The notes under the pieces are model-generated. The model made no database searches. It was not told the origin of the DNA and saw nothing but the letters and a program-made list of their open reading frames with translations. A DNA stretch of 62,373 bases from an uncultured Acetatifactor sp. (lineage in GTDB: Bacteria; Bacillota; Clostridia; Lachnospirales; Lachnospiraceae): assembly GCA_947625255.1 (NCBI GenBank), contig CANQNT010000017.1:1-62373 (forward strand), read 5' to 3'. This document shows, in pieces, positions 28,317-37,487 of this stretch (position 1 is the stretch's first letter; each line of letters opens with the position of its first letter). A program made the translations under genes and the position numbers.

Positions 28317-29204
28317 CTAACTCTTAATCCCGGAATAAGTCATCGTCTGCATGACCTTTCCCCTCATGATACAGAAAATAATGATTGTGGGCAGGGTCGT
28401 CAGCAAAGTGGCCGCGCCTACAGAACCGGATCTCGCCACCACGCCGGCGCCTCCTGCCAGGGTCTGCAGGGCCAGGGGAAGCGTCTTCATGGCATCCTTG
28501 TTGATATAAACCAGCGCCGAAAAATAATCGTTCCAATTGCTTACAAAAGAGAACACCGCCAGCGTACTCCATGCGGGCTTCAGCAAGGGCATGGCCACAT
28601 GCCAGAACGTGTAAAGCTCTTTCGCGCCATCGATCCGCGCGGCCTCCAGAATAGAGTCCGGAAGCTGTTCCGCGAACTGCTTGACCAGGAAAAAATTATA
28701 TGCCACCGCGATCTTTGGCAGGATCAGGGCCCAGTAGCTGTTCACCAGCCCCAGCTCGTTGACGATCAGATAGTTGGGAATCTGGGTCACATAGGAAGAA
28801 AACATCAGGGCCGCCGTGATCACCGCGAAAATAGTGGCGGATCCCCTGGGCTTGAACTTGGCCAGGCCATAGGCTCCGGCGCAGGAAACAAAAATACTGA
28901 AAAACACCGTCACTCCGGTGGTCATGAGACTGTTGAAAATATATCTGGTAAAAGGCACGTCCGAAGCGTTCAGGGAATTCAAAAGATCCGCGAAATTGGA
29001 AAAGGTAGGCTTGCGCACGATGATCCTGGGCGGATAAATGTACAATTCATCCAGAGGCATGAAAGCGCGGCAAATCATGGCTACCATCGGCAGCGCCGTG
29101 AAACATACCAGCGTCACCATCCCCGCAACCAATAACGCATGGGAAAACTTCACCTTTTTCCACTTCTTTTTCCCGGTTACCGTCTGTACTATGATAGAAT
29201 ACAT
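28317..29204 (-). CDS. carbohydrate ABC transporter permease (inner partner 2)
   Basis: 295 residues, six membrane segments, EAA loop LEAARIDGAKELYTFWHVAMP. Second subunit of the first importer, following its partner by four bases. Its tail ends in the usual KVMQTMTYSGIK motif of MalG-like permeases. Confidence 0.92.
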   Translation of the reverse strand: MYSIIVQTVTGKKKWKKVKFSHALLVAGMVTLVCFTALPMVAMICRAFMPLDELYIYPPRIIVRKPTFSNFADLLNSLNASDVPFTRYIFNSLMTTGVTVFFSIFVSCAGAYGLAKFKPRGSATIFAVITAALMFSSYVTQIPNYLIVNELGLVNSYWALILPKIAVAYNFFLVKQFAEQLPDSILEAARIDGAKELYTFWHVAMPLLKPAWSTLAVFSFVSNWNDYFSALVYINKDAMKTLPLALQTLAGGAGVVARSGSVGAATLLTTLPTIIIFCIMRGKVMQTMTYSGIKS

Positions 29205-29208
29205 CGCG

Positions 29209-30138
29209 TTAATCCTCCGACTTGAAGATATAGAAACAAATGCGCCCGATCACGAAAGTCATGATAAACAGAATCATCGCGACACTGGAGGCATACCCCA
29301 TGTTCATCCTGATAAAGGCATAGTCATAAAGATGGGCCACAATGGTGTGCGCCGCATAGTTGGGACTGGGCATCCCCGCCACGGAGGTTGCCACGTCGAA
29401 AATGGCAAACGCGCTTACCACGGAATTGACCGCACCGAACAGAAGCTGCGGCTTCATCATCGGCAGAGTGATATAACGAAGCTCCTGGAACCTGCTTTTC
29501 ATACCGTCCACCCGTGCCGCTTCGTACAAAGCCGGATCAATGTTCTGCAGACCCGCCAGGAAGACCAGAAAGCCCGTGCCCATGCTCATCCAGACCGAAA
29601 TGATGACGATAACCCATTTCAGGTAGGCGGCATCCTTGGTCCAGAGGATCGGTTCGATGATCACCCCCAACCGCAGCAAAAAGCTGTTTAAATACCCGTT
29701 TCTGTCGCCGGAAAAGATGATCAGCCAGATCGTGGACATAGCCACGCCGCTGGTCAGGCTGGGCGCGTAGAAAGCCAGCGCGAAAGCGCCCCTCCCTTTC
29801 TTCATCAGCGTGATCAGCCAGGCCATGGCAAAAGAAGCGATATAGCCCGCGGGACCCGTCAGCACGGCAAATATGAGAGTGTTTTTCAGGGAAGTCAGGA
29901 AGACATCGTCCTCCAAAATCAGGTTCATATAATTGGTCAGACCAACAAAGCCCGGCTTTTGAATCAGGTTATAATTGGTCAGACTCAATCCCATCGCTAC
30001 GAAGATCGGTATCAGGGTAAAGGTGATGAAAAGCACCAAAAACGGGGTCATGAACAAATATCCTGTGATCGTCCTGCGCCGTTCCATCCTGCTCATAGGT
30101 CTTTTCTCTACATGTTTCCAAAACTGTTTCATTCTCAT
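29209..30138 (-). CDS. carbohydrate ABC transporter permease (inner partner 1)
   Basis: 309 residues, about six membrane segments after a basic cytosolic start. EAA loop YEAARVDGMKSRFQELRYITLP. The start overlaps the end of the giant binding protein by four bases, so the two should work together. Confidence 0.92.
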   Translation of the reverse strand: MRMKQFWKHVEKRPMSRMERRRTITGYLFMTPFLVLFITFTLIPIFVAMGLSLTNYNLIQKPGFVGLTNYMNLILEDDVFLTSLKNTLIFAVLTGPAGYIASFAMAWLITLMKKGRGAFALAFYAPSLTSGVAMSTIWLIIFSGDRNGYLNSFLLRLGVIIEPILWTKDAAYLKWVIVIISVWMSMGTGFLVFLAGLQNIDPALYEAARVDGMKSRFQELRYITLPMMKPQLLFGAVNSVVSAFAIFDVATSVAGMPSPNYAAHTIVAHLYDYAFIRMNMGYASSVAMILFIMTFVIGRICFYIFKSED

Positions 30139-33100
30139 TCCTCCAGCGGAATCACATCAATATCCCGCAAACCGAACTCTTCCCTCTTCGCATTCAGTTC
30201 CTTATTGATATCCTTTACCGCTTCCTCCAGGGCATCCCTGGCCTTTTCGTCATTGATCACCACCCTGTTCCAGGCGTTGATCAAATGTCTGCTTGTAAAA
30301 TATCCTCCGGGAATGATGTACTGCTCCTGGGCATCCTCCAGAGTGGCCTGAATCACAGCCTTATCCTCGGTCTTCCAGGGAAGTCTGTAAAAAGCCTCCA
30401 CGTTGGCAGTGTTCCATCTCGCGGATTCCCCGATGACCGCTTCCAGCTGTCTGCCATAGTTGGTCTGCGTATCCTCCGACATCCACCATTTCAGAAATTC
30501 CCAAGCCTCCTTCTGCTTATCCGACTGGGCCAAAATCAGATTGGCGGTCTTGGATATGGATCCGGTGGCCCTGGTGATATTACCGCTGCCATCCTCCAGT
30601 CCCGGCACCAGAGCCACGCCCCAGCGTCCGTACAGCTCCGGCGCGGAGGTGAGAAACTGGATATACTCCGAATAGCCGGCGATGCCCAGGGGAGTGGCGC
30701 CCATCCTCATCCGCGTGAACAGGTTGGCTTCCTCATCCACCTCGTACTGGCTGTAAAGCTCCGTCCAGGACCGGAACGCCTGATACGCCTGGGGAGAATC
30801 CAGGGCACTGGTCCTGCCGCCGTCCTTATAATAGGAGCCGCCATTTTGCAAAAGCAGCATGGTAAAGCCTCTCAATGCCGCCGGCGAACTGGTGGATACC
30901 GAGGTGTCCACGGACAAGTTAAAGGACATGCTGTTCTCATACAGCTTGGGCAGGACATCCATGTAAAGCTGGGTCCAGGTCTTCGGAAGCTCCAGCCCAA
31001 GCTCTCGCATCAGATCCTTCCGATAAAACAACACGGTAAAATCCATGGTCTCCGGCAAGGCGTAAACACCGTCCCGGAACCGGTAAGGCACCATGCTGTC
31101 TTCATAAAACCATTGGGATACCTCTTCAAAATCCTCAAATCCAGTCAGATCCACGGCCGCTCCCCGAAAAGCAAATTCCGACGGCAGATTATAATCCACA
31201 GACAAAGCCACATCGGGAGCCGTATTGGAATTGATGGAAAGCATCAGCACATTAACTCCGCCCGTGGTCAGCTGGCTGCTGGGCATGACGTTCAGATTCA
31301 CATAAATCCCGGTCCTGGGCGTGAAATCCTCATCGATCATCTCTTTCAGAATCTCGCCCCATTCGGAACCCCGCCCGATCCAGACATCCAGAACCACATG
31401 TTCCCCGTCCTCCCTGGTGGTGCCGATAGCATCATAATCCTTGACAAAGGAAAGGAAGAAATTCACCGCGGACACATAGAACTTCTGAAAAAAAGTGGAC
31501 GCGCGCACCTGGAAAGTCTCTTCCGGCGCTTTGATCTTTAAATAATCCACCTGAAGGGGCGTGGTTTTCAGGCTGGTAATATAGGAGCCCATGTTGGTCT
31601 GTGCGCTTTCCAGCTCTCCCAGCGCTTTAGGGATGGTATCCACGTCCTCCGAAAACTCCCGCAGGGTATCGATAATGGCGCGATAACTGTTTTCGGTAGA
31701 AGCCTTTCTGTTGGTGATCAGTGACAAGATGTCCGCGCAGACCTCTATGCTGTCCGCCAGCCGGGCCAGATCCCCGGACAGTCCCGGCATCAGACGGTAC
31801 AAATCATATTCATAGTTGGGATCGGGATCCGTTCCCGTGATCTTGGTAATGTCCCTGGTCAGGTCGGACAGAACGGAAATATCGTTGGTCGTCCGTTCGA
31901 TCACGGAAGCGATGGGTCCCAGTTGGGCAACCAGGGAGATTTCATGAACCCCCTTTTCCAGATAAACCAGGTACGGCTCTCCGTTTTCATCAGACAGCAC
32001 CTCCCCATACCAGGTCTTGTCATACGGGAACTGATATTCCAGGAATTCCTGAAACGGCACTTCCCCGTCGATGACGATCTTCCGGTAGGAGGGCATTCCC
32101 TCGTTTTTGTTCTGAAGCACCCGGAGCGCGATTTCATACAAGCCGTCCTCTTCCACCTGGAAGCTCCAGCTCACGCTCTGCTCCCCCCGGTTCCAACGGC
32201 TGCCTCCCACAGTGTTCAATACCCGATTCGTCAGGGAAAAAGGAACCGTTTCCGGGTCATTGTTGCTTTCTCTTCGGATAATGGAATCGTTGCGCCAGGA
32301 AGACTCCTCTCCCTCGATATAGGCTCCCGCAGCGGTCCGGGCCTTTTGATACCCCTTGCTTTCATACTCCCGCATTACTTCCGCATAGGTGGGAAGCTCC
32401 CGTCTGCCCTCCAAGCAGATCCGGCGGAGCGCCACGGGCTGATCCACATATTCCAGGGCCAGGCTATGGACTCCCCGGGAAAGATAGAAGTACATGGGTT
32501 CCGGATCAAAGCCGTTGGAATCATAGGCGGCCTGGGTCTGCCACAGAAGCACTTCTTCCTGGCCGGGCCACACTTCGTCGCCGATCTCATTGATCTTGAC
32601 CTGGCCCGTTTCCTCAAAACAACGGTAGAAACAGACGTTGGCCGCCTCTTCGCAGGGCAGGATGCCATCGATCAGGATCTGTCGCTGGATCTTGGCGCCA
32701 TCCCCTTCCACTCCGCAATAGTCCAAAACAATCTGATACAGGCCGTCCTCCTCCACTTCAAAGCTCCAGGAGGCATTCACGTTTTCATCCAAAAACAGCG
32801 CTTCCGATTCATAGCCCGCGATGTTCTTTTCCAGGACACCCGCGCCGTCGGTATCCGCGTCCGCCGCTTCCAGCACGATAGACGCTTCCGTTCCCACATA
32901 ACCCTGCTCCGCGTAAGTCCGCTTCAGCGCGGAGTAAGAGATCATCTCATCCCCATAGGATTCATAGGCCAGGTACTCCCTTTGCGTCAGTTCCTCCAGA
33001 TCTCCCGATTCCGCCGCGTCCCGGCTCCATCCGTAACCGCCTGACGAGCGAAAAATGGCCCAAATCAGAAGTCCCGCCGCGCACAAGAGTACCAGATAAT

Positions 33101-33140
33101 ATTCCACGCTTTTCTTGAATAAGCCATTGATTTTCTTCAT
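30135..33140 (-). CDS. giant membrane-anchored solute-binding protein with carbohydrate-binding-like domains
   Basis: 1001 residues. A single N-terminal membrane helix (about 13-30) without a lipobox, two similar beta-sandwich domains that each begin WSFxVEEDGLYxI (about 103-260 and 320-430), a helical connector (about 440-570), then an ABC-type binding fold (about 580-980). The duplicated sandwiches look like carbohydrate-binding modules. It is about twice the normal binding-protein length and would form a tethered capture antenna for the permeases that follow. AAGGAG precedes the ATG eight bases upstream. Confidence 0.85.
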   Translation of the reverse strand: MKKINGLFKKSVEYYLVLLCAAGLLIWAIFRSSGGYGWSRDAAESGDLEELTQREYLAYESYGDEMISYSALKRTYAEQGYVGTEASIVLEAADADTDGAGVLEKNIAGYESEALFLDENVNASWSFEVEEDGLYQIVLDYCGVEGDGAKIQRQILIDGILPCEEAANVCFYRCFEETGQVKINEIGDEVWPGQEEVLLWQTQAAYDSNGFDPEPMYFYLSRGVHSLALEYVDQPVALRRICLEGRRELPTYAEVMREYESKGYQKARTAAGAYIEGEESSWRNDSIIRRESNNDPETVPFSLTNRVLNTVGGSRWNRGEQSVSWSFQVEEDGLYEIALRVLQNKNEGMPSYRKIVIDGEVPFQEFLEYQFPYDKTWYGEVLSDENGEPYLVYLEKGVHEISLVAQLGPIASVIERTTNDISVLSDLTRDITKITGTDPDPNYEYDLYRLMPGLSGDLARLADSIEVCADILSLITNRKASTENSYRAIIDTLREFSEDVDTIPKALGELESAQTNMGSYITSLKTTPLQVDYLKIKAPEETFQVRASTFFQKFYVSAVNFFLSFVKDYDAIGTTREDGEHVVLDVWIGRGSEWGEILKEMIDEDFTPRTGIYVNLNVMPSSQLTTGGVNVLMLSINSNTAPDVALSVDYNLPSEFAFRGAAVDLTGFEDFEEVSQWFYEDSMVPYRFRDGVYALPETMDFTVLFYRKDLMRELGLELPKTWTQLYMDVLPKLYENSMSFNLSVDTSVSTSSPAALRGFTMLLLQNGGSYYKDGGRTSALDSPQAYQAFRSWTELYSQYEVDEEANLFTRMRMGATPLGIAGYSEYIQFLTSAPELYGRWGVALVPGLEDGSGNITRATGSISKTANLILAQSDKQKEAWEFLKWWMSEDTQTNYGRQLEAVIGESARWNTANVEAFYRLPWKTEDKAVIQATLEDAQEQYIIPGGYFTSRHLINAWNRVVINDEKARDALEEAVKDINKELNAKREEFGLRDIDVIPLEE

Positions 33141-33141
33141 T

Positions 33142-35421
33142 TCAGACTCCTTTTGCTTCTGTCTCCAGCAGCTCCGCGTTGAAACGGACGCGGCTGCCGG
33201 CTTTTAAATGAAGCCGTCTCCGGATCTTTCCATACACCAGCTCGCCGTCCCAATCGGCCCCGGCTTCCAACACCGCTTCCAGAAGCCGGTGATCCTTCCA
33301 TACCATTTCCACTTTCGCGCCGCCCCTCATGCACAGCCCCCTGACACTTCCTTCCGCTAACTGGGGTGGAAGGGCGGGCAACAGCTGGATTCTTCCATTG
33401 TGACTCTGTACCAGCATCTCCGCGATCCCGGTGATCGCGCCCATGTTCCCGTCGATCTGGAACACTCTTCCTCTTTTTCTTCCTCCTGACGGATGGGTAT
33501 CCATCAGATTGGTAAAGGTGGAATCCGCGATCAGGGCCCTGAGGTTCTCGTATGACAATTCTCCGTTTTTCAGACGCGCCCAGAAAAGAATGATCCAAGC
33601 CCTGCTCCAACCCGTATGTCCGCCGCCGTGAGACAGGCGGTACCGGAGAGACTTCTCCGCCGCTTCCGCCAGGTCCGGCGTATCCTCCACGGTGATGGAG
33701 GAACCCGGGAACAGCCCGAACAGATGGGACATATGGCGATGGCCGGGATCGGCCTCCTGAAATTCGCCGTTCCACTCCAATATTCTGCCGTCCGAACCGA
33801 TCCTTATGGGCGGCAGCTTCTCCAGCATGGCTTCTGCCCTGGAAACCATTTTTTCATCTTTTCCCAGAATCCCCGCGGCAGCGATATAGGCCCGGAAAAG
33901 CTCCGTCAGGATCTCCACGTCCATGGCAGGCATCTCGCACATACAAACCTTTTCCCCATGGAATACGTAGCGATTCTCCGGGGAAACGGAGGGCAGCGTC
34001 ACCAGCTCGCCTTTCTCGTTCTCCTCCAGAAAATCCTCAAAAAACAATACCGCGTTCTTCAAAACCTCATAGTGATCAGCCAGAAAGCCCTCGTCCATGG
34101 TAAACCGGTAATGCTCCCAAATATGTAAGGACAACCACGCGCCGCCCATCACCCAATAGCTTGCAGGAACATAAAGGTCCTGGGGCGCGGTATCCGCGAA
34201 AATATCCGTATTATGGTGGGCCACGAAGCCCCTGCAGCCGTACATCCGCTCCGCGGTGCCGCGTCCGCTCTCGCACACCCGCCTAAGCAGCGAAAAGAAG
34301 GGTTCACTGCACTCGGGCAGACCACAAACGTCCACAGGCCAGTAATTCATTTCCAGATTGATGTTGATCGTATATTTGGAATCCCAGGGAGGCGTGAATT
34401 CTTCGTTCCAGATCCCCTGCAGGGTAAGGGGCAGTCCGCCCTCCCTGCTGCCCGAAATCATCAGATACCTTCCATATTGAAAATACAGGGCCACCAGTCC
34501 CGGATCCTGCCCGCCCCGGGCAAAGGCCTCCATGCGGCGGTCCGTACAAAGCGCTTCCTTGCCGTCCTTAGGAAAGGTCAGCTCCACCCTGCCGAACAAT
34601 CTCCGGTAATCCTGCAGATGCTCCTTGTAAAGGGTCTTTACGTCCGGCTGCCGCCCACAGATCTCATCCAAAATATCAAGCACTCTCTGCCGGGGCCGCT
34701 CACAGCGGAAAGAAGTGGCCGCCGTAAAGAGCATCACCACTTCCGACGCTTCCTTCACGATGAGGTACGCGCCGATCCCTTCCGTTTCTCCGTCACAGAA
34801 AAGCACCCGTAAGCCTCCTTCATAGAGAATCCCGCTTTGATCCCCTCCATGGGTCAGCGTCCTGTCATCCAGGCAGGCGGTATGATCCAGATATTTGGAC
34901 CGTTCCAGTCTGCAGGAGAAGTTCATCCGCTCTTCTCCCCGGGCCGACAGATGGATCACAATGCAGTCCGCCGGATAAGAAGCGAAATACTCTCTATGGT
35001 ACAAGGTGTTTCCGCTCCGATAGGAAACCGTAACCAACGACTTGTCCAGATCCAGGATCCTTTCATAGTCCGTGTATTCCCTGCCGCCTCCCAGCTGATT
35101 GATCTCCAATTCTCCCAGCGTCTGGTACATACGCTGCCTCTGGGGCATACCGGACATGGCGAACACCGCCAGCTGCTGGGCCTGCGAAATCTTTCCCTCC
35201 CGGTATAGCTTCCGGATCTTGTCAAGATTTTTCCTACAGTCCGGATTGACCCTGTCCCGCGGTCCGCCGCTCCAAAGGGATTCCTCGTTCAGCTGAAGCT
35301 TTTCCTTGAAAACCGTGCCATAAATCATCGCTCCCAGTCTTCCGTTCCCGATGGGCAGTGCCTCGTCCCAATATTCAGCCTCTTTGTCATAGTATAATCG
35401 GTTACAACTCTTTTCCTGCAT
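33142..35421 (-). CDS. GH95 alpha-L-fucosidase/alpha-L-galactosidase-type hydrolase
   Basis: 759 residues. N-terminal beta-super-sandwich (EALPIGNGRLGAMIYGTV, LNEESLWSGGPRD), then an alpha/alpha barrel with the GH95 blocks NINLEMNYWPVDVCGLPE and GFVAHHNTDIFADTAP, PENRY, and MDVEILTELF. Members cut terminal alpha-1,2-fucose or alpha-L-galactose. In this locus a fucose or L-galactose side group of rhamnogalacturonan or xyloglucan is a likely substrate. No signal peptide. AAGGAGG precedes the start. It is the first enzyme after the AraC regulator. Confidence 0.92.
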   Translation of the reverse strand: MQEKSCNRLYYDKEAEYWDEALPIGNGRLGAMIYGTVFKEKLQLNEESLWSGGPRDRVNPDCRKNLDKIRKLYREGKISQAQQLAVFAMSGMPQRQRMYQTLGELEINQLGGGREYTDYERILDLDKSLVTVSYRSGNTLYHREYFASYPADCIVIHLSARGEERMNFSCRLERSKYLDHTACLDDRTLTHGGDQSGILYEGGLRVLFCDGETEGIGAYLIVKEASEVVMLFTAATSFRCERPRQRVLDILDEICGRQPDVKTLYKEHLQDYRRLFGRVELTFPKDGKEALCTDRRMEAFARGGQDPGLVALYFQYGRYLMISGSREGGLPLTLQGIWNEEFTPPWDSKYTININLEMNYWPVDVCGLPECSEPFFSLLRRVCESGRGTAERMYGCRGFVAHHNTDIFADTAPQDLYVPASYWVMGGAWLSLHIWEHYRFTMDEGFLADHYEVLKNAVLFFEDFLEENEKGELVTLPSVSPENRYVFHGEKVCMCEMPAMDVEILTELFRAYIAAAGILGKDEKMVSRAEAMLEKLPPIRIGSDGRILEWNGEFQEADPGHRHMSHLFGLFPGSSITVEDTPDLAEAAEKSLRYRLSHGGGHTGWSRAWIILFWARLKNGELSYENLRALIADSTFTNLMDTHPSGGRKRGRVFQIDGNMGAITGIAEMLVQSHNGRIQLLPALPPQLAEGSVRGLCMRGGAKVEMVWKDHRLLEAVLEAGADWDGELVYGKIRRRLHLKAGSRVRFNAELLETEAKGV

Positions 35422-35453
35422 CCTTCTTCCTCCTTACAGGCTTTCCCAGAGAA

Positions 35454-36323
35454 CTAATCGTCCTCCTCTTTCCCCCGTTCCGTCTCCTTTTCCACATATT
35501 CCGTAGGAGACATGCCGCTCAGCTTCTTAAAACATCGGTAAAAACTGGAATAATCTTCAAATCCAAGCAAAGACCATACCTCATTGATCGGGCATCCCTT
35601 CTGCAGGAGTATCCTAGCTTCCAGGATTTTTTTCTGGCGGATATACTCCAGACAGGACATTCCCGTCACGCGCCGAAATTCATGGCACAAATAATACTTG
35701 CTGATATAAAAGCGTCTGGATAAGTCATCCAAGGTAAACTTGGTATCCAGATTATTTGTAATGTAACGGATGACCTCGTCGATCTTTTCATTATGACTGG
35801 CCCTCTCGTTTTCATAACCCTCCAGAAAACGCTGCTCCAGATAAGCCTGATTGACATCCACCAGGATATCCAGCATTTGGGCGATCATCCGCACATTGGC
35901 ATTCGCCTCGTCGGACTGGTAAAGCTCGTACATCCTCTGTATCTTCTGGTCCAAACCATATTTGCTTACAAGCCCGGCCTCTATTTTATTATTCTTCTTA
36001 ATGCCGCTTAACTCGTTGTTGAACGCCATCAACAAATCATATTTCTTGTCGGAAAAATCCCGATAATACTGGTTGTCGAAGTAAATATAGATTCTTTCGT
36101 TAGGCTTGTTGGAATTCACTATGACATTATGCACTTCATAACTGCTGATCAAAAGGATATCGTTGGGTTCCAAAGTATAATACCTGCCATCGATGCAGAA
36201 CTTGATATCCCCCCGCAGAAACAGGTAGATCTCATATCGGTCGTTGGTATGCAGCAGTTCTTCATGCTTATTGCTCACAGAGTATTTTTTACGGACAATA
36301 ATGTCCTTCATAACTTTTGTCAT
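35454..36323 (-). CDS. AraC-family transcriptional regulator of the pectin locus
   Basis: About 289 residues from the ATG at 36323 (GGAG eight bases upstream; a GTG at 36332 is possible). N-terminal cupin-like sensor (about 20-90; LFLRGDIKFCIDGRYYTLEPNDIL) and two C-terminal helix-turn-helix units (about 190-285; LDDLSRRFYISKYYLCHEFRRVTG and INEVWSLLGFEDYSSFYRCFKKLSG). First gene of the large operon, so it probably controls its own promoter. A direct-repeat operator candidate lies at 36442-36473. Confidence 0.92.
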   Translation of the reverse strand: MTKVMKDIIVRKKYSVSNKHEELLHTNDRYEIYLFLRGDIKFCIDGRYYTLEPNDILLISSYEVHNVIVNSNKPNERIYIYFDNQYYRDFSDKKYDLLMAFNNELSGIKKNNKIEAGLVSKYGLDQKIQRMYELYQSDEANANVRMIAQMLDILVDVNQAYLEQRFLEGYENERASHNEKIDEVIRYITNNLDTKFTLDDLSRRFYISKYYLCHEFRRVTGMSCLEYIRQKKILEARILLQKGCPINEVWSLLGFEDYSSFYRCFKKLSGMSPTEYVEKETERGKEEDD

Positions 36324-36407
36324 TCCTTTCACTCCACCCTATTTTTCACCACACTTACAATCACGGGATGACAGTTATGCCTCTTTTGCAGTTCCTTCTA
36401 TAACAAC

Positions 36408-36473
36408 ATTTTAACATTCGGCCATTTCTGAGGAAGAGCAAATCTTGCTTTTGCAATTGCATATCTTGCTTTT
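36408..36473 (-). promoter_or_regulatory. AraC-operon promoter with two-part direct-repeat operator
   Basis: ATCTTGCTTTT at 36442-36452 and 36463-36473, start to start 21 bp (two helical turns). A -10 hexamer TAAAAT lies at 36413-36408, 29 bp downstream on the minus strand. No good -35 box is present, as expected for an activator-dependent promoter. Confidence 0.75.
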
Positions 36474-36483
36474 AAAAAAGAGA

Positions 36484-36526
36484 TAAAAAAAGGATGCCCC
36501 AAATTAAAAATTTGAGTCATCCTTCC
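36484..36526 (-). terminator. intrinsic terminator of the esterase operon
   Basis: AAGGATG at 36490-36496 pairs with CATCCTT at 36518-36524, and AAATT/AATTT pairs inside. In minus-strand reading the stem is followed by TTTTTTT. It lies just after the pectin methylesterase stop and separates this unit from the AraC operon. Confidence 0.88.
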
Positions 36527-36533
36527 TTTATCG

Positions 36534-37454
36534 TCATCCATGGATTATTTTTTCAAGAGTATATTCTTCCGACTCTGCGGGTGTCAGCTGCCGGGACCAC
36601 GAAACGCGTTCCCCTTCCGCGCCGGGCCCATAATTCTGATATTCCGCGTAAACGACCAAATCATGCACCCACTCCCTCTGCCAGTCGTGCCAACCTTCCG
36701 GCTTGATATGCGGCCCCAAATAAGAATTCAGGATCACGACCCTTGCATAATCCCGCCAGGGCCTTCCCAGGAAAACGCTTTTGTCAGGCGCATTGCCCTC
36801 AAACCGGCAGTTTTGGAAAACATAGCCGTACTTCTGTCCCTCGGGAGAAGACCCTGCCGTCACATAGCCGGACCGAATGGAGTACAGCGTACAATTTTCA
36901 AAATATGCCGTGGCGCTGCCAAAAATGAAATCAACGCCCCCGCAGATATAGCAGTCAAAATAAAACTGCCTGCCGTTGACACGGGGCGCAAATTCTTTCG
37001 GTCCCTTGAAACCGCCCGGCACTATCACACTGGGCGGCAGGGGACCTGTGAACAAGGTATCCTGGGAACTTAACAGACGGCAATTTCTGACAACAATCCC
37101 CTCCCCTTCCGCGTAAAGGGCGATGGACTGGCCGGATCCCTCCCGAAAACCCGCGGCGTTCTCAATGGTCAGATGCCGCAGCTGGATGCCCGGCGCATCG
37201 GCCAGCATGGTATAGCTTCGAAAAGTTCCTCTTTTTTCCCCGTTGGGCAAAATCGCATTGGCATAATCGTCATAGGTGATAATGGTGTTTTCCTCATCCT
37301 CCCCTTCCAGGACCAGGTTGGGCTGACGGATCGTCAGCTTCTCATAATATCTCCCGGGGAAAATGTGGATCACATCCCCGCCCTGGCGCTCAGCCGCCTC
37401 GATGGCTTCCCCGATGGTTTGGTACTGCCCTTCTTTTCCTACCGTAATTGTCAT
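36534..37454 (-). CDS. pectin methylesterase (CE8)
   Basis: 306 residues, right-handed beta-helix with the CE8 signatures: SSQDTLF (catalytic-region Gln/Asp), GGVDFIFGSA (nucleophilic Asp) and FLGRPWRDYARVV (Arg/Trp substrate site). It removes methyl groups from galacturonan. No signal peptide, unlike most secreted members, which agrees with intracellular handling of imported methylated oligomers. It is co-transcribed with the SGNH esterase upstream, 33 bases apart. Confidence 0.94.
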   Translation of the reverse strand: MTITVGKEGQYQTIGEAIEAAERQGGDVIHIFPGRYYEKLTIRQPNLVLEGEDEENTIITYDDYANAILPNGEKRGTFRSYTMLADAPGIQLRHLTIENAAGFREGSGQSIALYAEGEGIVVRNCRLLSSQDTLFTGPLPPSVIVPGGFKGPKEFAPRVNGRQFYFDCYICGGVDFIFGSATAYFENCTLYSIRSGYVTAGSSPEGQKYGYVFQNCRFEGNAPDKSVFLGRPWRDYARVVILNSYLGPHIKPEGWHDWQREWVHDLVVYAEYQNYGPGAEGERVSWSRQLTPAESEEYTLEKIIHG

Positions 37455-37487
37455 AACAGATTCCTTTCACCAGCTCATCCGGCAAAA

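Noticed and set aside
30285..33044. Plus-strand frames of 373-418 codons opposite the giant binding protein
   Set aside because: Antisense shadows; no start signals and no family features.
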